Source: Bacteroidales bacterium
GTDB lineage: Bacteria; Bacteroidota; Bacteroidia; Bacteroidales; UBA932
Direction of reading: 5' to 3'
Length of the DNA stretch: 64,000 bases
Assembly: GCA_024401695.1 (NCBI GenBank)
Contig: JAKSKN010000013.1
Location: 1 to 64,000 of the forward strand
In this document: positions 8,002-17,185 of the stretch, piece by piece
Layout: each line of letters starts with the position of its first letter
How positions within the stretch are numbered: the first letter of the stretch is position 1
The notes under the pieces: generated by a model
Database searches by the model: none
The model's input: only the letters and a program-made list of their open reading frames with translations
What the model was told of the DNA's origin: nothing
Position numbers and translations under genes: made by a program

Positions 8002-8742
8002 ATGGCAAGAATAAAAATCATCACCTCAATGGGCGACATCGTGGTTCGCCTTTACGACGAAACTCCGGCCCATCGCGACAACATACTCAAACTCGCACGC
8101 GAGGGATTCTATGACGGCACCCTCTTCCACCGTGTCATCAAGGATTTCATGATCCAGGGAGGAGACCCTGACAGCAAGGGCGCTCCGGCAGGCAAGCAGC
8201 TCGGCTGCGGCGACGCCGGCTACACAATCCCTGCCGAATTCAATCCGGCTCTCTTCCACAAGAGAGGAGCCCTTTCGGCCGCCCGCCAGGGCGATCAGGT
8301 CAATCCCGAGCGCCGCAGCAGCGGTTGCCAGTTCTATATAGTCTGGGGCAAGACCTACAAGGAATCTGAAATCGGCCAGCTCGAGCGCCAGTCGCAGATG
8401 CAGGCGCTCCAGAGCACCTTCAACTCCCTCGCCCTCCAGCACAGGGACGAGATAATCACCCTCCGGAAGAACCGCGACCAGGCCGGCCTCAGCAATCTCC
8501 AGGACCAGCTTGAAGCAGAAGCAAATGCCATCGTCATCTCCAAAAAGCTCGGCAGGCTCCCTGAAGAGGCAAAGAAGGCCTACAGCACCATCGGCGGCAC
8601 CCCGTTCCTCGACGGCCAGTACACCGTCTTCGGCGAAGTGGAGGAAGGTCTTGAGATAGTCGGAAAGATCCAGGAGGTCTCCACGGACTCAAATGACCGT
8701 CCTAAAAAGGATATTTCAATGAAGATGGAGGTGATAGATTAG
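8002..8742 (+). CDS. Cyclophilin-type peptidyl-prolyl cis-trans isomerase
   Basis: Catalyses cis-trans isomerisation of X-Pro bonds. The first half has the cyclophilin signature FHRVIKDFMIQGGDP and the RGALSAARQ segment; the C-terminal end has GGTPFLDGQYTVFGEVEEGLEIV. Between them, about residues 112-190 form a charged, Gln- and Glu-rich helical insert that splits the catalytic barrel; this split form is common in Bacteroidetes cyclophilins. There is no signal peptide, so the 246-residue protein should be cytoplasmic. It follows the aldolase gene on the same strand and is ended by a strong hairpin at 8788-8832. Confidence 0.9.
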   Translation: MARIKIITSMGDIVVRLYDETPAHRDNILKLAREGFYDGTLFHRVIKDFMIQGGDPDSKGAPAGKQLGCGDAGYTIPAEFNPALFHKRGALSAARQGDQVNPERRSSGCQFYIVWGKTYKESEIGQLERQSQMQALQSTFNSLALQHRDEIITLRKNRDQAGLSNLQDQLEAEANAIVISKKLGRLPEEAKKAYSTIGGTPFLDGQYTVFGEVEEGLEIVGKIQEVSTDSNDRPKKDISMKMEVID

Positions 8743-8787
8743 TCTTCTCCATCCAACGGCCTTGAATAACTGTTGCGTTTCAAGCCC

Positions 8788-8832
8788 AAAATGCGCCTCC
8801 TCCCCGAATTTTTAAGGGAGGAGGCGCATTTT
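8788..8832. terminator. Perfect 17-bp hairpin, bidirectional terminator and REP-like element
   Basis: AAAATGCGCCTCCTCCC (8788-8804) pairs perfectly with its complement at 8816-8832 around an 11-base loop. A-runs on the left and T-runs on the right make it usable as a terminator in both directions, and it sits between the convergent cyclophilin and flavoprotein genes. It is homologous to the hairpin at 5457-5503, with many differences falling in the paired stem. Confidence 0.8.
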
Positions 8833-8856
8833 TTAGCCTTTTTGCAACCGTTATTC

Positions 8857-10437
8857 CTATTTTACGGCCTTGGCAACATTCATACCGTCAAGAGCCGAGG
8901 AAACTATGCCTCCTGAATAACCGGCCCCTTCCCCGCAAGGATAGACGCCCGGGATTGAAACATATTGCAGGCTTTCCGGATCCCGAGGAATGCGTATCGG
9001 TGACGAAGTCCGGGATTCAACGCCGAGAAGCAGTGCGGCATTGGTATAATAGTTCTTCATCTTCACGCGAGGGAATGCCTTCTGAAGCCGCGTCGCGACC
9101 ATAGGAGGCAGGATCTCGTGAAGAGGAGCACTCACCGCGCCTGGATGGTATGAAGTCTCGGGTATTGTCTTTGAAAGCTTCCCGAGGCAGAAATCCTCCA
9201 TCCTCTGTGCAGGAGCGACCATCAGGTTGTCAGGATTGCAGTCCGGTGAAAGTGCCGGAGCATCGCCGCTCCCCTTCTTCCTGCCGGAAGCAGAGCCGCC
9301 GCCGATGACAGCGCCCCTCACGTAATCATACATCTTCTTCTCCACGGAATGCTGGAAATCCATAAGCCTGAAAGGTGAATCCCCAGGGACATCCTCCGGT
9401 TCAATCTGCACCACGACACCCGCATTCGCAAATTTGCCACTGCGTGCCGCATTCGACATTCCGTTCAGCACGACCGTGCAAGGTTCGGTAGAGGAAGGCA
9501 CCAGGACACCGCCCGGGCACATGCAGAAGGAGAACACACCCCTCCCGTCAACCTGCTCGACAAAGGAATATTCCGCCGCAGGGACACCGGGTTTCCACTG
9601 GCCGTGATACTGACTCCAGTTTATCTTCTCCTGAGGATGCTCAACGCGCACACCCATTGCAAAGCCTTTCGCCTCAAGCGCGCCTCCTGCATCTGACAAC
9701 ATCTCATATATGTCTCTGGCAGAATGTCCCGTCGCAAGTATTACACCGACACCCGTAAACACCCGCCCGTCCGCCAGGGTCACACTTGGGCGCCCGTCAT
9801 CGGCAGAACCCGACAAGCTGACCACACGCGCACCGAAATGGTATTCACCCCCATGCTCTATAACACATTTGCGGATATTCTCCACTACAAGAGGAAGCTT
9901 GTCCGTACCGATATGAGGATGCGCGTCAACGAGAATATCCGGAGAAGCACCGAACTCCACAAGCCTGTAGAGCACTTCGCGCACATCACCCCTCTTGGTA
10001 GAACGGGTATAGAGCTTTCCATCGGAAAATGCCCCCGCTCCGCCTTCCCCATAACAATAATTTGAATCAGGGTCCACGACTCCCTCACGGGAAAGCTTCG
10101 CCATATCGAATTTGCGGTCGTGCACATTCCTGCCCCTCTCCAGCACTATGGGCCTGAGGCCGAGGACAAGCAGCTGCAGCGCGGCAAACATCCCGGCAGG
10201 CCCCGCACCGACTACAATGACAGGATCTGCTGACGATACGTCTTTATATTCAGGGAGAGCGAACGGACGATAATCGTCAGATGGTTCGTAGGCTTCATAC
10301 TGATAACGCCAGACCGGCTCTTTCCTGGCATCGATGGAGCGCTTTTTCAACACCCATTTCAACCCGCCGGCGCGAGCCTCGATCTCTTTAAGACGTGGCT
10401 CCCTATTTAAAGGGCAAACAATCTCAAAAGTTTTCAT
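8857..10437 (-). CDS. FAD-dependent dehydrogenase-like protein (COG2509 family)
   Basis: A 526-residue flavoprotein with a non-flavin N-terminal domain of about 70 residues, then the FAD fold PVIVVGAGPAGMFAALQLL (starting near residue 73) with LVLGLRPIVLERG as its second strand. Later come the VILATGHSARD segment and the C-terminal PCGEGAGYSGGIVSSALDG. This order matches the large uncharacterised FAD-dependent dehydrogenase family common in Bacteroidetes; the substrate is unknown. The ATG at 10437 is chosen because it starts the typical MKTFEI N-terminus; upstream codons in the same frame overlap the end of tsaD. The gene follows tsaD by 43 bases on the same strand and is probably read from the tsaD promoter. 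Confidence 0.82.
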   Translation of the reverse strand: MKTFEIVCPLNREPRLKEIEARAGGLKWVLKKRSIDARKEPVWRYQYEAYEPSDDYRPFALPEYKDVSSADPVIVVGAGPAGMFAALQLLVLGLRPIVLERGRNVHDRKFDMAKLSREGVVDPDSNYCYGEGGAGAFSDGKLYTRSTKRGDVREVLYRLVEFGASPDILVDAHPHIGTDKLPLVVENIRKCVIEHGGEYHFGARVVSLSGSADDGRPSVTLADGRVFTGVGVILATGHSARDIYEMLSDAGGALEAKGFAMGVRVEHPQEKINWSQYHGQWKPGVPAAEYSFVEQVDGRGVFSFCMCPGGVLVPSSTEPCTVVLNGMSNAARSGKFANAGVVVQIEPEDVPGDSPFRLMDFQHSVEKKMYDYVRGAVIGGGSASGRKKGSGDAPALSPDCNPDNLMVAPAQRMEDFCLGKLSKTIPETSYHPGAVSAPLHEILPPMVATRLQKAFPRVKMKNYYTNAALLLGVESRTSSPIRIPRDPESLQYVSIPGVYPCGEGAGYSGGIVSSALDGMNVAKAVK

Positions 10438-10480
10438 AACAAAAATGTTCCAAGGTGCCGTAACAACAATGTTACAAACA

Positions 10481-11503
10481 CTAAAAATCGGCCATACGCG
10501 ACACTGGAGCAATGTTCAGAGGCGCTCTCTCGCCGGCCTGATAATGGAAATACCCGGCTATTGCAATCATTGCAGCATTATCGGTCGTAAACTTGAACTC
10601 GGGCAGATAAGTGTTCCATCCGCGTTTCTTTCCTTCGCTCTCTATCCGGTTCCTGAGCCCGGAATTCGCAGACACACCGCCACCGATTGTGATTTCCTTT
10701 ATCCCTGTGAGCTTTGCGGCTTTGACAAGCTTATCCAACAGAATGTCTATCAATGCTTTCTGGAAAGAAGCGCAGATATCTGCCTTGTTCTCCTCCATAA
10801 ACATCGGATTCTTGGCCATTTCATCGCGCACAAAGTACAGCAATGAGGTTTTAATGCCACTGAAGCTGTAATCAAGCCCTGGAATGTGAGGTTTTGCGAA
10901 ATTGAATCTTGAAGGATCGCCCTGTGCTGCAAGCTTGTCGATGACCGGACCTCCGGGATAACCGAGTCCCATCATTTTGGAGCACTTGTCAAAAGCCTCC
11001 CCTACAGCGTCATCGATGGTCTGTCCGAGAATCTCGAAATGAAGCGGGTCATCGACCCTCACGATCTGGGAATTGCCGCCGCTTACCAGAAGGCAGAGAT
11101 ACGGGAAGGAAGGTTCCCTTACAGGCTTGTCCGGCTGGCGTATGAAATTTGCAAGGATATGTCCCTGCAGGTGATTCACCATCACGACAGGAATGTCAAG
11201 AGCCAGACCCATCGCCTTCGCAAACGAAGTGCCCACCAGAAGTGAGCCAAGCAGACCGGGGCCGCGTGTGAAGGCAATTGCGGTAAGGTCCGATGCTGCC
11301 ACGCCGGCGCGGGACAGAGCCTCGCTCACTACAGGCACGATATTCAATTCGTGCGCTCTGGATGCCAGTTCCGGCACAACGCCGCCGAACGCACGATGCA
11401 CATCCTGACTCGCAATCACATTCGACAAAAGCACACCATCCTTGATGACAGCGGCTGAAGTGTCGTCGCAGGACGACTCAATCCCCAAGATGATATCGTT
11501 CAT
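10481..11503 (-). CDS. tsaD: tRNA N6-adenosine threonylcarbamoyltransferase TsaD
   Basis: TsaD transfers the threonylcarbamoyl group from TC-AMP to A37 of tRNAs that read ANN codons, working with TsaB and TsaE. The 340-residue protein starts IILGIESSCDDTSAAVI, has the metal-binding HLQGH motif (H111, H115), the SGGNSQIV loop, and the C-terminal GGGVSANSGLR and DNAAMIAIAGY segments. All are standard for the family, as is the length. Its product is the substrate of MtaB, encoded at 17186-18454. A promoter box lies 26 bases upstream, in a divergent intergenic region shared with tamB. Confidence 0.95.
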   Translation of the reverse strand: MNDIILGIESSCDDTSAAVIKDGVLLSNVIASQDVHRAFGGVVPELASRAHELNIVPVVSEALSRAGVAASDLTAIAFTRGPGLLGSLLVGTSFAKAMGLALDIPVVMVNHLQGHILANFIRQPDKPVREPSFPYLCLLVSGGNSQIVRVDDPLHFEILGQTIDDAVGEAFDKCSKMMGLGYPGGPVIDKLAAQGDPSRFNFAKPHIPGLDYSFSGIKTSLLYFVRDEMAKNPMFMEENKADICASFQKALIDILLDKLVKAAKLTGIKEITIGGGVSANSGLRNRIESEGKKRGWNTYLPEFKFTTDNAAMIAIAGYFHYQAGERAPLNIAPVSRMADF

Positions 11504-11529
11504 ATTTTTTCAGCTCATATCTGCTGCTG

Positions 11530-11569
11530 CAAAAGTACTAAATATTTAAGTAAATATTTACTATTTTTG
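11530..11569. promoter_or_regulatory. Divergent tsaD/tamB promoter region with two TAAATATTTA palindromes
   Basis: On the minus strand TACTTTTG (11530-11537) is the -7 box for tsaD. On the plus strand TATTTTTG (11562-11569) is the -7 box for tamB, ending ten bases before its ATG. Between the boxes are two copies of the perfect palindrome TAAATATTTA, at 11539-11548 and 11551-11560, two bases apart. They sit where a shared operator would bind, but may simply be AT-rich promoter spacer. Confidence 0.55.
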
Positions 11570-11579
11570 TAGATTAAGG

Positions 11580-14500
11580 ATGAACGGCAAGGGAATACAT
11601 ATCACATCGAGAGTAATGGGCGGCATTCTGCTCATACTTTGTGCCGGTGCCATCGCCCTCCGAAGCGATGCCGTCCAGCGCAGGCTCGCCCGGACCGTCG
11701 AGAGCAAGGTCGAGTCCATATTTGAAAGCGCCGACGTCTCCCTGTCCTCCATCCGCATCACCACATACGGCGCCATCGTCCTGAAGGACCTCGCAATCAT
11801 CGACCCCACGCCGTACAGGAAGGATAAGTTCAGCACAGGATACACCCCCGTTGACACCATCCTTTTCGCAAAAACGATATCCGCAACGCTGACCTTGAAA
11901 GGGCTCTTCAGAAAAGAAGGCGTGCACATCGGCCGCCTCAACGTAGAGAACGGCGGATTCTACCTCGTTTCCGAACCCGTCGAAGACAGCGGCCGTTCCA
12001 CCAATTTCGAGGCCCTGTTCCCATCACAGCCTATTGATTCCGATTATGTCGCACAGCCGGGCCCCAACCTCTTCGACATCCGTCGCGTGAATATAAGCGA
12101 TTTCCGATTCCGTTTCGTGAACTTCAGCAGCGAAGAGAGCATCTACAAGGGCTGGGGGATCAACTTTGAAGATATGGACCTCAGCGCCAATGCACGCGCC
12201 CACAGCCTGAAAATGGCCGGCGGCAAGATGTATGGCGTCCTGGACCACCTTGATGCCGTAGAGAAATCAGGCTACCGCCTCACCGAAGTCACCGGCCGCA
12301 CGGAAGTCGGACTCGGCAAGGCCCTCATCACAGACGCGCACATTGTGGATGACTGCTCCGACATCCGTCTCAAGTCCTTTTCGATGAGTTTCCGCAACAT
12401 CCTCGACTTCAGCGATTACGTCAACAAAGTCGTGATGGACGGAGAATTCGCACGCAGCAAGGTCGCGATGGCCAGTATCAACTGGTACTCAGGAAACGCG
12501 CTCAGGGACAACGATCTTGTCGCAGACATTTATGAAGGCCACGTTCACGGCACGACAAACGACATTCTTGCCACCGGGATCAAATTCACCGAACTTCACT
12601 CAGGCATTTCAACCACCGCCAACTGCCGCGTCAGCAACGTCGTCCCGAATGTCGATGACATGTTCCTGGAAGGCACGGTCACCGGCTTGAAGGCCGACTC
12701 CCGCCAGCTTTCCCTCTTCCTCACCGAATGGGCAAGGCGGAACGGCAAATCCGTCGACCTCTCGAAACTTGTTCCAGGCCTGACGCTCACTGCAGACGCC
12801 AGCTGCAGGGGGAACATAAACAGACTTGGTGTGGCCGCCACAATCCACAACGGAGAACTCGGCACGCTGAAATACGACGGAATCGTCCGCAACACAATCA
12901 CCGAAGGCAAGCCTATCATTGTGGATTGCCACATAGTTTCCGGCGACCTCAACTCCGGTCTCATCGCAAAGACCGACAAGCTCAACCTCCTGGCCGCAGA
13001 AGGGGCTTTCAGCATCATTGTCAACGAAAACAACGATATCAAGCTCGATTCCCTGCAGATCCACAGCCTCGAGGCGATAGGATACGAGCTTCACGACATC
13101 GCCATCCAGGGGGATATGACCGACAACACCGTCAGCCTTAAGGTGAACAGCGCAGATCCGGCACTGAAAACCAACCTGATAGGGCTGATTGATCTCAAAC
13201 CTTTTGACGGATGCAGGCGCTACCGGCTGGCCTGCAACATCGACAACATCGATTTCCACGCACTCAACTTCGACAAGCGCGGCGAAATATCCAGCCTCTC
13301 GGCCAACGTATATGCCAATTTCGTCAAGGACAGCCTGTTCACGCTGGGCGATGCCTTCATCGACAGCATCAAGATAGTCAGTGACAACGGAATTCACGAC
13401 ATCGGGAACGTCAACGTGCGCGCTCACGCCCGCGACGGGATGCAGCATTTCCGTCTGAACTCTCCATTTGCCGATGCCACCTATGAGGGCAGCGGCACAG
13501 TCAAGGATCTCCTTGATGAGATCCAGGACCTTACCCTGCGGACCCATCTCCCCGCCATTCAAGGCATTGCTGCAGGAGAGCCGCAGGAGAATCACTACGA
13601 GATGGATGTCAACATACACGACTCACGCACCCTGCTGACCTACCTGATGCCTAAACTGTACATTGCCGACAGCACCAATGTGAACCTGTCAATCAACAAC
13701 GGCGTCCTCCAGGCAGGCATCCAGTCCGACCGTATCGCGATGGGGACGACCTTCGCCCGCAAGCTTGCCATCGATATCGACAACCTCGACAACAGCCTCA
13801 ACGCCTTTCTCACCAGCTCCCAGTTCATCCTCGGAGGGATGGAAGTCACAGAGCCGGCATTCGCGGCATATGCCGACAGCAACAATGTCGACGCCACATT
13901 CCAGTTCGACAACTTCAACGGCAGCAACAGCAAGGGCGAGATATTCCTGGACGGCGAAATACTCCGCGACGAAGCCGACAGCCTTGTCATCAAGGCCCGC
14001 CCGGTCAATTCGCACCTCCGCGCCGGCAAGGATCTATGGGAATTCGGCGCATCGGAAATAATGATGCGAGGGAAAGACATCAGCATCGACAGCCTGTCCA
14101 TCCACAACGGACTTCAGGAAATATTCCTTGACGGCAGCCTGTCCTCCGTCAACAAAGGCTCTCTTTCATTGGCGCTGAATGCGCTTGACCTTTCCGGCCT
14201 GAGCCAGTTCCTGCCCAACAAATACAGACTCGACGGCGTCGCTGACGGCCGTATCGTCATCAACTCCCCTACGAAGAGCCAGCTTGGCCTTTTCGTCAAT
14301 CTCAATGCCGACGACCTTGCATTCGGCGACAGCGAAATCGGAAACCTGAAAATCACCAGCTCCTGGAAAGACGGCAGCGACGAAATCGAATGCCGTATCC
14401 TCAACGACCTTCAAGGGCGCAGCACTCTCAGGGCTGACGGCACAATTAACGCCAAGGACAAGAGCATTGCAGCCAGAGCGGCCTTCGACGATTTCCCACT

Positions 14501-16169
14501 CGAGGCAGCCACACCTTTCCTCAGTCAGATATTCACATCGATGGGAGGCAGCATAAAAGGTGGGGTAAGAATCTATGGCAAACCTGATGACCTTCATCTC
14601 TCAGGCCGCGGCGTCCATCTGAACGACGCATTGATACAGGTAGGTGTGACAAATGTCACCTACCTCCTCGACGGCCCGATCGACATCAATGAGGACGGCA
14701 TATTCCTGAATGGGATGTCCGTCCGTGACAGGAGCGGCGGCAGCGCCTCACTCAACGGCTCTCTCCGTCACAAGAACTTCAAGGACATCTCCCTGGATGC
14801 GGCCCTCCAGATCAACAACCTTGAAATGATTTCCGTTCCGGAAGAGGGCAACAACGGATTCTACGGCAACCTCAGGGCCAACGGAAGCATCGGCCTCAGC
14901 GGTCCGGTCAGCAACATCATCGTCGATGCAGACGTAGCGACGTCCGGCAACGGCGACATTCACGTCCCCCTTTCAGGAGGCCTCAACAGCAATGTCAGCA
15001 ATCTCCTCACATTCACCGAACACGAAATCGTACTGGACCCTTATGAGCAGATGCTTCTCGAATATCAGGAAAGCAAGGAGCACAAGGCCACCAGCGATTT
15101 CATCGCAAGAGGACGGCTGCGCATCACGGACGGTCTGAAGGCATTCCTGGAGATTGACAAGAGCGCAGGACATATTATGTCCGTCAACGGCGCCGGCACG
15201 ATAGGCCTCGAGATACGGCCGAAAAAGGACATTTTCAACCTCAACGGCGACTATATCATCAATTCGGGAAACTATCATTTCGTTCTTCCGGGCCTCCTGG
15301 AGAAAGACTTCAACATCAACGAGGGCAGTTATCTGAGGCTTGGGGGCAACTTGATGGAAAGCGAGATCAACATAGATGCCGTCCACCCTGTAAAGACCTC
15401 GCTCAACACTTTGGTTTCCGGCGAAGACATTGGCAACACCCGACGTCTGGTCAATTGCGGACTGAACATATCCAACAACCTCAAGTCACCAAAGATAACC
15501 TTCTCGGTTGATGTCCCTGACCTCAGCCCACAGGTCAAGTCACGCATAGACGGCGCCCTCAACACGGAAGACAAAGTCCAGAAGCAGTTCGCGGCGCTCC
15601 TGCTTATGGGCACCTTCATCCCGGACCAGGCAGGAATCGTGAACGGCTACAATATGCTGTACTCCAACGTGAGCGAGATAATGTCGAGCCAGATCAACAA
15701 CGTACTTGCAAAACTCAACATTCCCGTTGACATCGGTGTCGGCTATCAGCAGACCGACGCAGGCACCAATATGTTCGATGTGGCAGTTTCCACCCAGCTT
15801 TTCAACAACAGGGTCGTCGTCAACGGATCCGTAGGCAACCGCAAGGACAAAAACGGAACCTCGTACTCCAACGGAGATATCGTGGGCGACATTGATGTCG
15901 AACTCAAGCTCGACAAGGCAGGCCGCTTCCGCCTGAACGCATTCTCCCACTCTGCCGACGACTACACCAACTTCCTCGACCAGTTGCAGAGGAACGGTAT
16001 CGGTGTCAGCTACCAGAAGGAATTCAACACTGCAGGCGAATTCTTCAAGACTTTGTTCGTTCCGCAGCGCAAGCAGCCGCAAGAGGAACTCACGCCTCAG
16101 GACAACGTAATCATCAGAATCGAAAATGAGCAGCAAGCTATACCTGATTCCCTCTCCGTTGGGCGATAA
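11580..16169 (+). CDS. TamB-like translocation and assembly module protein
   Basis: A 1529-residue AsmA/TamB-type protein. It has one N-terminal membrane segment (about residues 9-26, MGGILLILCAGAIAL) and then a very long series of beta-rich repeats, as in proteins that form a hydrophobic groove between the inner and outer membranes for lipid or outer-membrane protein traffic. The C-terminal 300 residues carry the conserved TamB domain (DUF490), including FNLNGDYIINSGNYHF and the late VQKQFAALLLMGTFIP and FDVAVSTQLFNNRVVVNGSVG segments. No TamA-type barrel gene is next to it. The promoter box lies ten bases before the ATG. The last 44 bases overlap the next gene in another frame. Confidence 0.88.
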   Translation: MNGKGIHITSRVMGGILLILCAGAIALRSDAVQRRLARTVESKVESIFESADVSLSSIRITTYGAIVLKDLAIIDPTPYRKDKFSTGYTPVDTILFAKTISATLTLKGLFRKEGVHIGRLNVENGGFYLVSEPVEDSGRSTNFEALFPSQPIDSDYVAQPGPNLFDIRRVNISDFRFRFVNFSSEESIYKGWGINFEDMDLSANARAHSLKMAGGKMYGVLDHLDAVEKSGYRLTEVTGRTEVGLGKALITDAHIVDDCSDIRLKSFSMSFRNILDFSDYVNKVVMDGEFARSKVAMASINWYSGNALRDNDLVADIYEGHVHGTTNDILATGIKFTELHSGISTTANCRVSNVVPNVDDMFLEGTVTGLKADSRQLSLFLTEWARRNGKSVDLSKLVPGLTLTADASCRGNINRLGVAATIHNGELGTLKYDGIVRNTITEGKPIIVDCHIVSGDLNSGLIAKTDKLNLLAAEGAFSIIVNENNDIKLDSLQIHSLEAIGYELHDIAIQGDMTDNTVSLKVNSADPALKTNLIGLIDLKPFDGCRRYRLACNIDNIDFHALNFDKRGEISSLSANVYANFVKDSLFTLGDAFIDSIKIVSDNGIHDIGNVNVRAHARDGMQHFRLNSPFADATYEGSGTVKDLLDEIQDLTLRTHLPAIQGIAAGEPQENHYEMDVNIHDSRTLLTYLMPKLYIADSTNVNLSINNGVLQAGIQSDRIAMGTTFARKLAIDIDNLDNSLNAFLTSSQFILGGMEVTEPAFAAYADSNNVDATFQFDNFNGSNSKGEIFLDGEILRDEADSLVIKARPVNSHLRAGKDLWEFGASEIMMRGKDISIDSLSIHNGLQEIFLDGSLSSVNKGSLSLALNALDLSGLSQFLPNKYRLDGVADGRIVINSPTKSQLGLFVNLNADDLAFGDSEIGNLKITSSWKDGSDEIECRILNDLQGRSTLRADGTINAKDKSIAARAAFDDFPLEAATPFLSQIFTSMGGSIKGGVRIYGKPDDLHLSGRGVHLNDALIQVGVTNVTYLLDGPIDINEDGIFLNGMSVRDRSGGSASLNGSLRHKNFKDISLDAALQINNLEMISVPEEGNNGFYGNLRANGSIGLSGPVSNIIVDADVATSGNGDIHVPLSGGLNSNVSNLLTFTEHEIVLDPYEQMLLEYQESKEHKATSDFIARGRLRITDGLKAFLEIDKSAGHIMSVNGAGTIGLEIRPKKDIFNLNGDYIINSGNYHFVLPGLLEKDFNINEGSYLRLGGNLMESEINIDAVHPVKTSLNTLVSGEDIGNTRRLVNCGLNISNNLKSPKITFSVDVPDLSPQVKSRIDGALNTEDKVQKQFAALLLMGTFIPDQAGIVNGYNMLYSNVSEIMSSQINNVLAKLNIPVDIGVGYQQTDAGTNMFDVAVSTQLFNNRVVVNGSVGNRKDKNGTSYSNGDIVGDIDVELKLDKAGRFRLNAFSHSADDYTNFLDQLQRNGIGVSYQKEFNTAGEFFKTLFVPQRKQPQEELTPQDNVIIRIENEQQAIPDSLSVGR

Positions 16170-16827
16170 CGACCCGTCGGAGGTCATACCGGCCAGCGTC
16201 CTGGCCATATTGCCGCAGATCAAGGTCTATGTGGCGGAAGAAGTGCGCACAGTACGCAGATACCTGTCGAAGGCTGGTCTGAAGGGCCATATCGACGAAC
16301 TCGAATTCTTCGTCCTGAATGAGCATACGACGCCCGCAGAAGTGGAAGCACTCCTGCCGCTCTTCGACCGCGGAGACGTCGGACTCATCAGCGAAGCCGG
16401 CCTTCCGGCTGTCGCCGATCCCGGCTCCGCACTCGTCAGCCTCTGCCACCGTCACGGGATCGAGGTCGTCCCTATGGTCGGTCCATCCTCCCTTATGCTG
16501 GCCCTGATGGCTTCCGGGCTCAACGGCCAGGGGTTCGCCTTCCGCGGCTATCTGCCGGCAAAGACAGACCAGCTCCGCAGTGCCTTGAAGGATATCGAGA
16601 AACAGTCACGCGCTCTCGGCCAGAGCGAAATCTTCATCGAGACACCATACCGCAATGATTCGATGTTTGCCGAGATGCTCGCCACTCTCAACCCTGACAC
16701 ACGTCTCTGCCTGGCTGCCGACATTACCCTGCCAACCCAGTTCATAAAGACAAAATCCATAGCACAATGGCGCAAGCAGCCGGTCACCATAGGCAAGCGC
16801 CCCTGCGTTTTCATAATACTCGCTTGA
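16126..16827 (+). CDS. RsmI-like SAM-dependent methyltransferase (tetrapyrrole methylase fold)
   Basis: A 233-residue protein of the tetrapyrrole methylase superfamily, most like the RsmI group that 2'-O-methylates C1402 of 16S rRNA. Visible marks are LYLIPSPLGD at the start, the EEVRTVRRYLSKAG segment, GLISEAGLPAVADPGS, and VGPSSLMLALMASGLNGQGFAFRGYLP. Bacteroidetes often carry a short paralogue like this beside a full-length RsmI, so assignment to the rRNA site is not certain. The ATG at 16126 overlaps the tamB end by 44 bases; the strong family match from residue 4 supports this start. folB follows after one base. Confidence 0.82.
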   Translation: MSSKLYLIPSPLGDNDPSEVIPASVLAILPQIKVYVAEEVRTVRRYLSKAGLKGHIDELEFFVLNEHTTPAEVEALLPLFDRGDVGLISEAGLPAVADPGSALVSLCHRHGIEVVPMVGPSSLMLALMASGLNGQGFAFRGYLPAKTDQLRSALKDIEKQSRALGQSEIFIETPYRNDSMFAEMLATLNPDTRLCLAADITLPTQFIKTKSIAQWRKQPVTIGKRPCVFIILA

Positions 16828-16828
16828 T

Positions 16829-17182
16829 ATGAAAGGCACAATAGAACTCAGCGGAATGAAGTTCCACGCCTATCACGGCGTATTGCCGGAGGAGCGGATC
16901 AACGGCAACGAATTCATTGTCGACTTCAGCTGCTCATACGATTTCTCCAAGGCAATGAGGACCGACGACATCGCCGACACCATCAACTACAGCGACGTCT
17001 ATGACGTCATCGCCCGCGAGATGCAGCAAGCATCAAACCTTCTGGAACACGTCGCCGGACGCATCGTCTCGGCCCTTAAATCCGAATTCCCGGAAATGCG
17101 CAAGCTCAAGGTCAAAGTCATAAAAAACAATCCGCCCGTGAACGGCTGCGCGGCCTCATCAGGCGTCATAATTGAAGAATAG
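16829..17182 (+). CDS. folB: Dihydroneopterin aldolase
   Basis: FolB converts 7,8-dihydroneopterin to 6-hydroxymethyl-7,8-dihydropterin and glycolaldehyde in folate synthesis. The 117-residue protein has the diagnostic start ELSGMKFHAYHGVLPEER, the DTINYSDVYDVI substrate segment, the LLEHVAGRI helix and the C-terminal VKVIKNNPPVNG with the conserved lysine. Length and order fit the family exactly. It sits between the rsmI-like gene (one base upstream) and mtaB (three bases downstream), so it is part of the long rightward transcript from the tamB promoter. Confidence 0.93.
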   Translation: MKGTIELSGMKFHAYHGVLPEERINGNEFIVDFSCSYDFSKAMRTDDIADTINYSDVYDVIAREMQQASNLLEHVAGRIVSALKSEFPEMRKLKVKVIKNNPPVNGCAASSGVIIEE

Positions 17183-17185
17183 CGG

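Noticed and set aside
12609-13619. Reverse-strand frame of 336 codons opposite tamB
   Set aside because: Shadow of the long, GC-rich tamB gene; Val/Asp-rich with no recognisable domain or start context.
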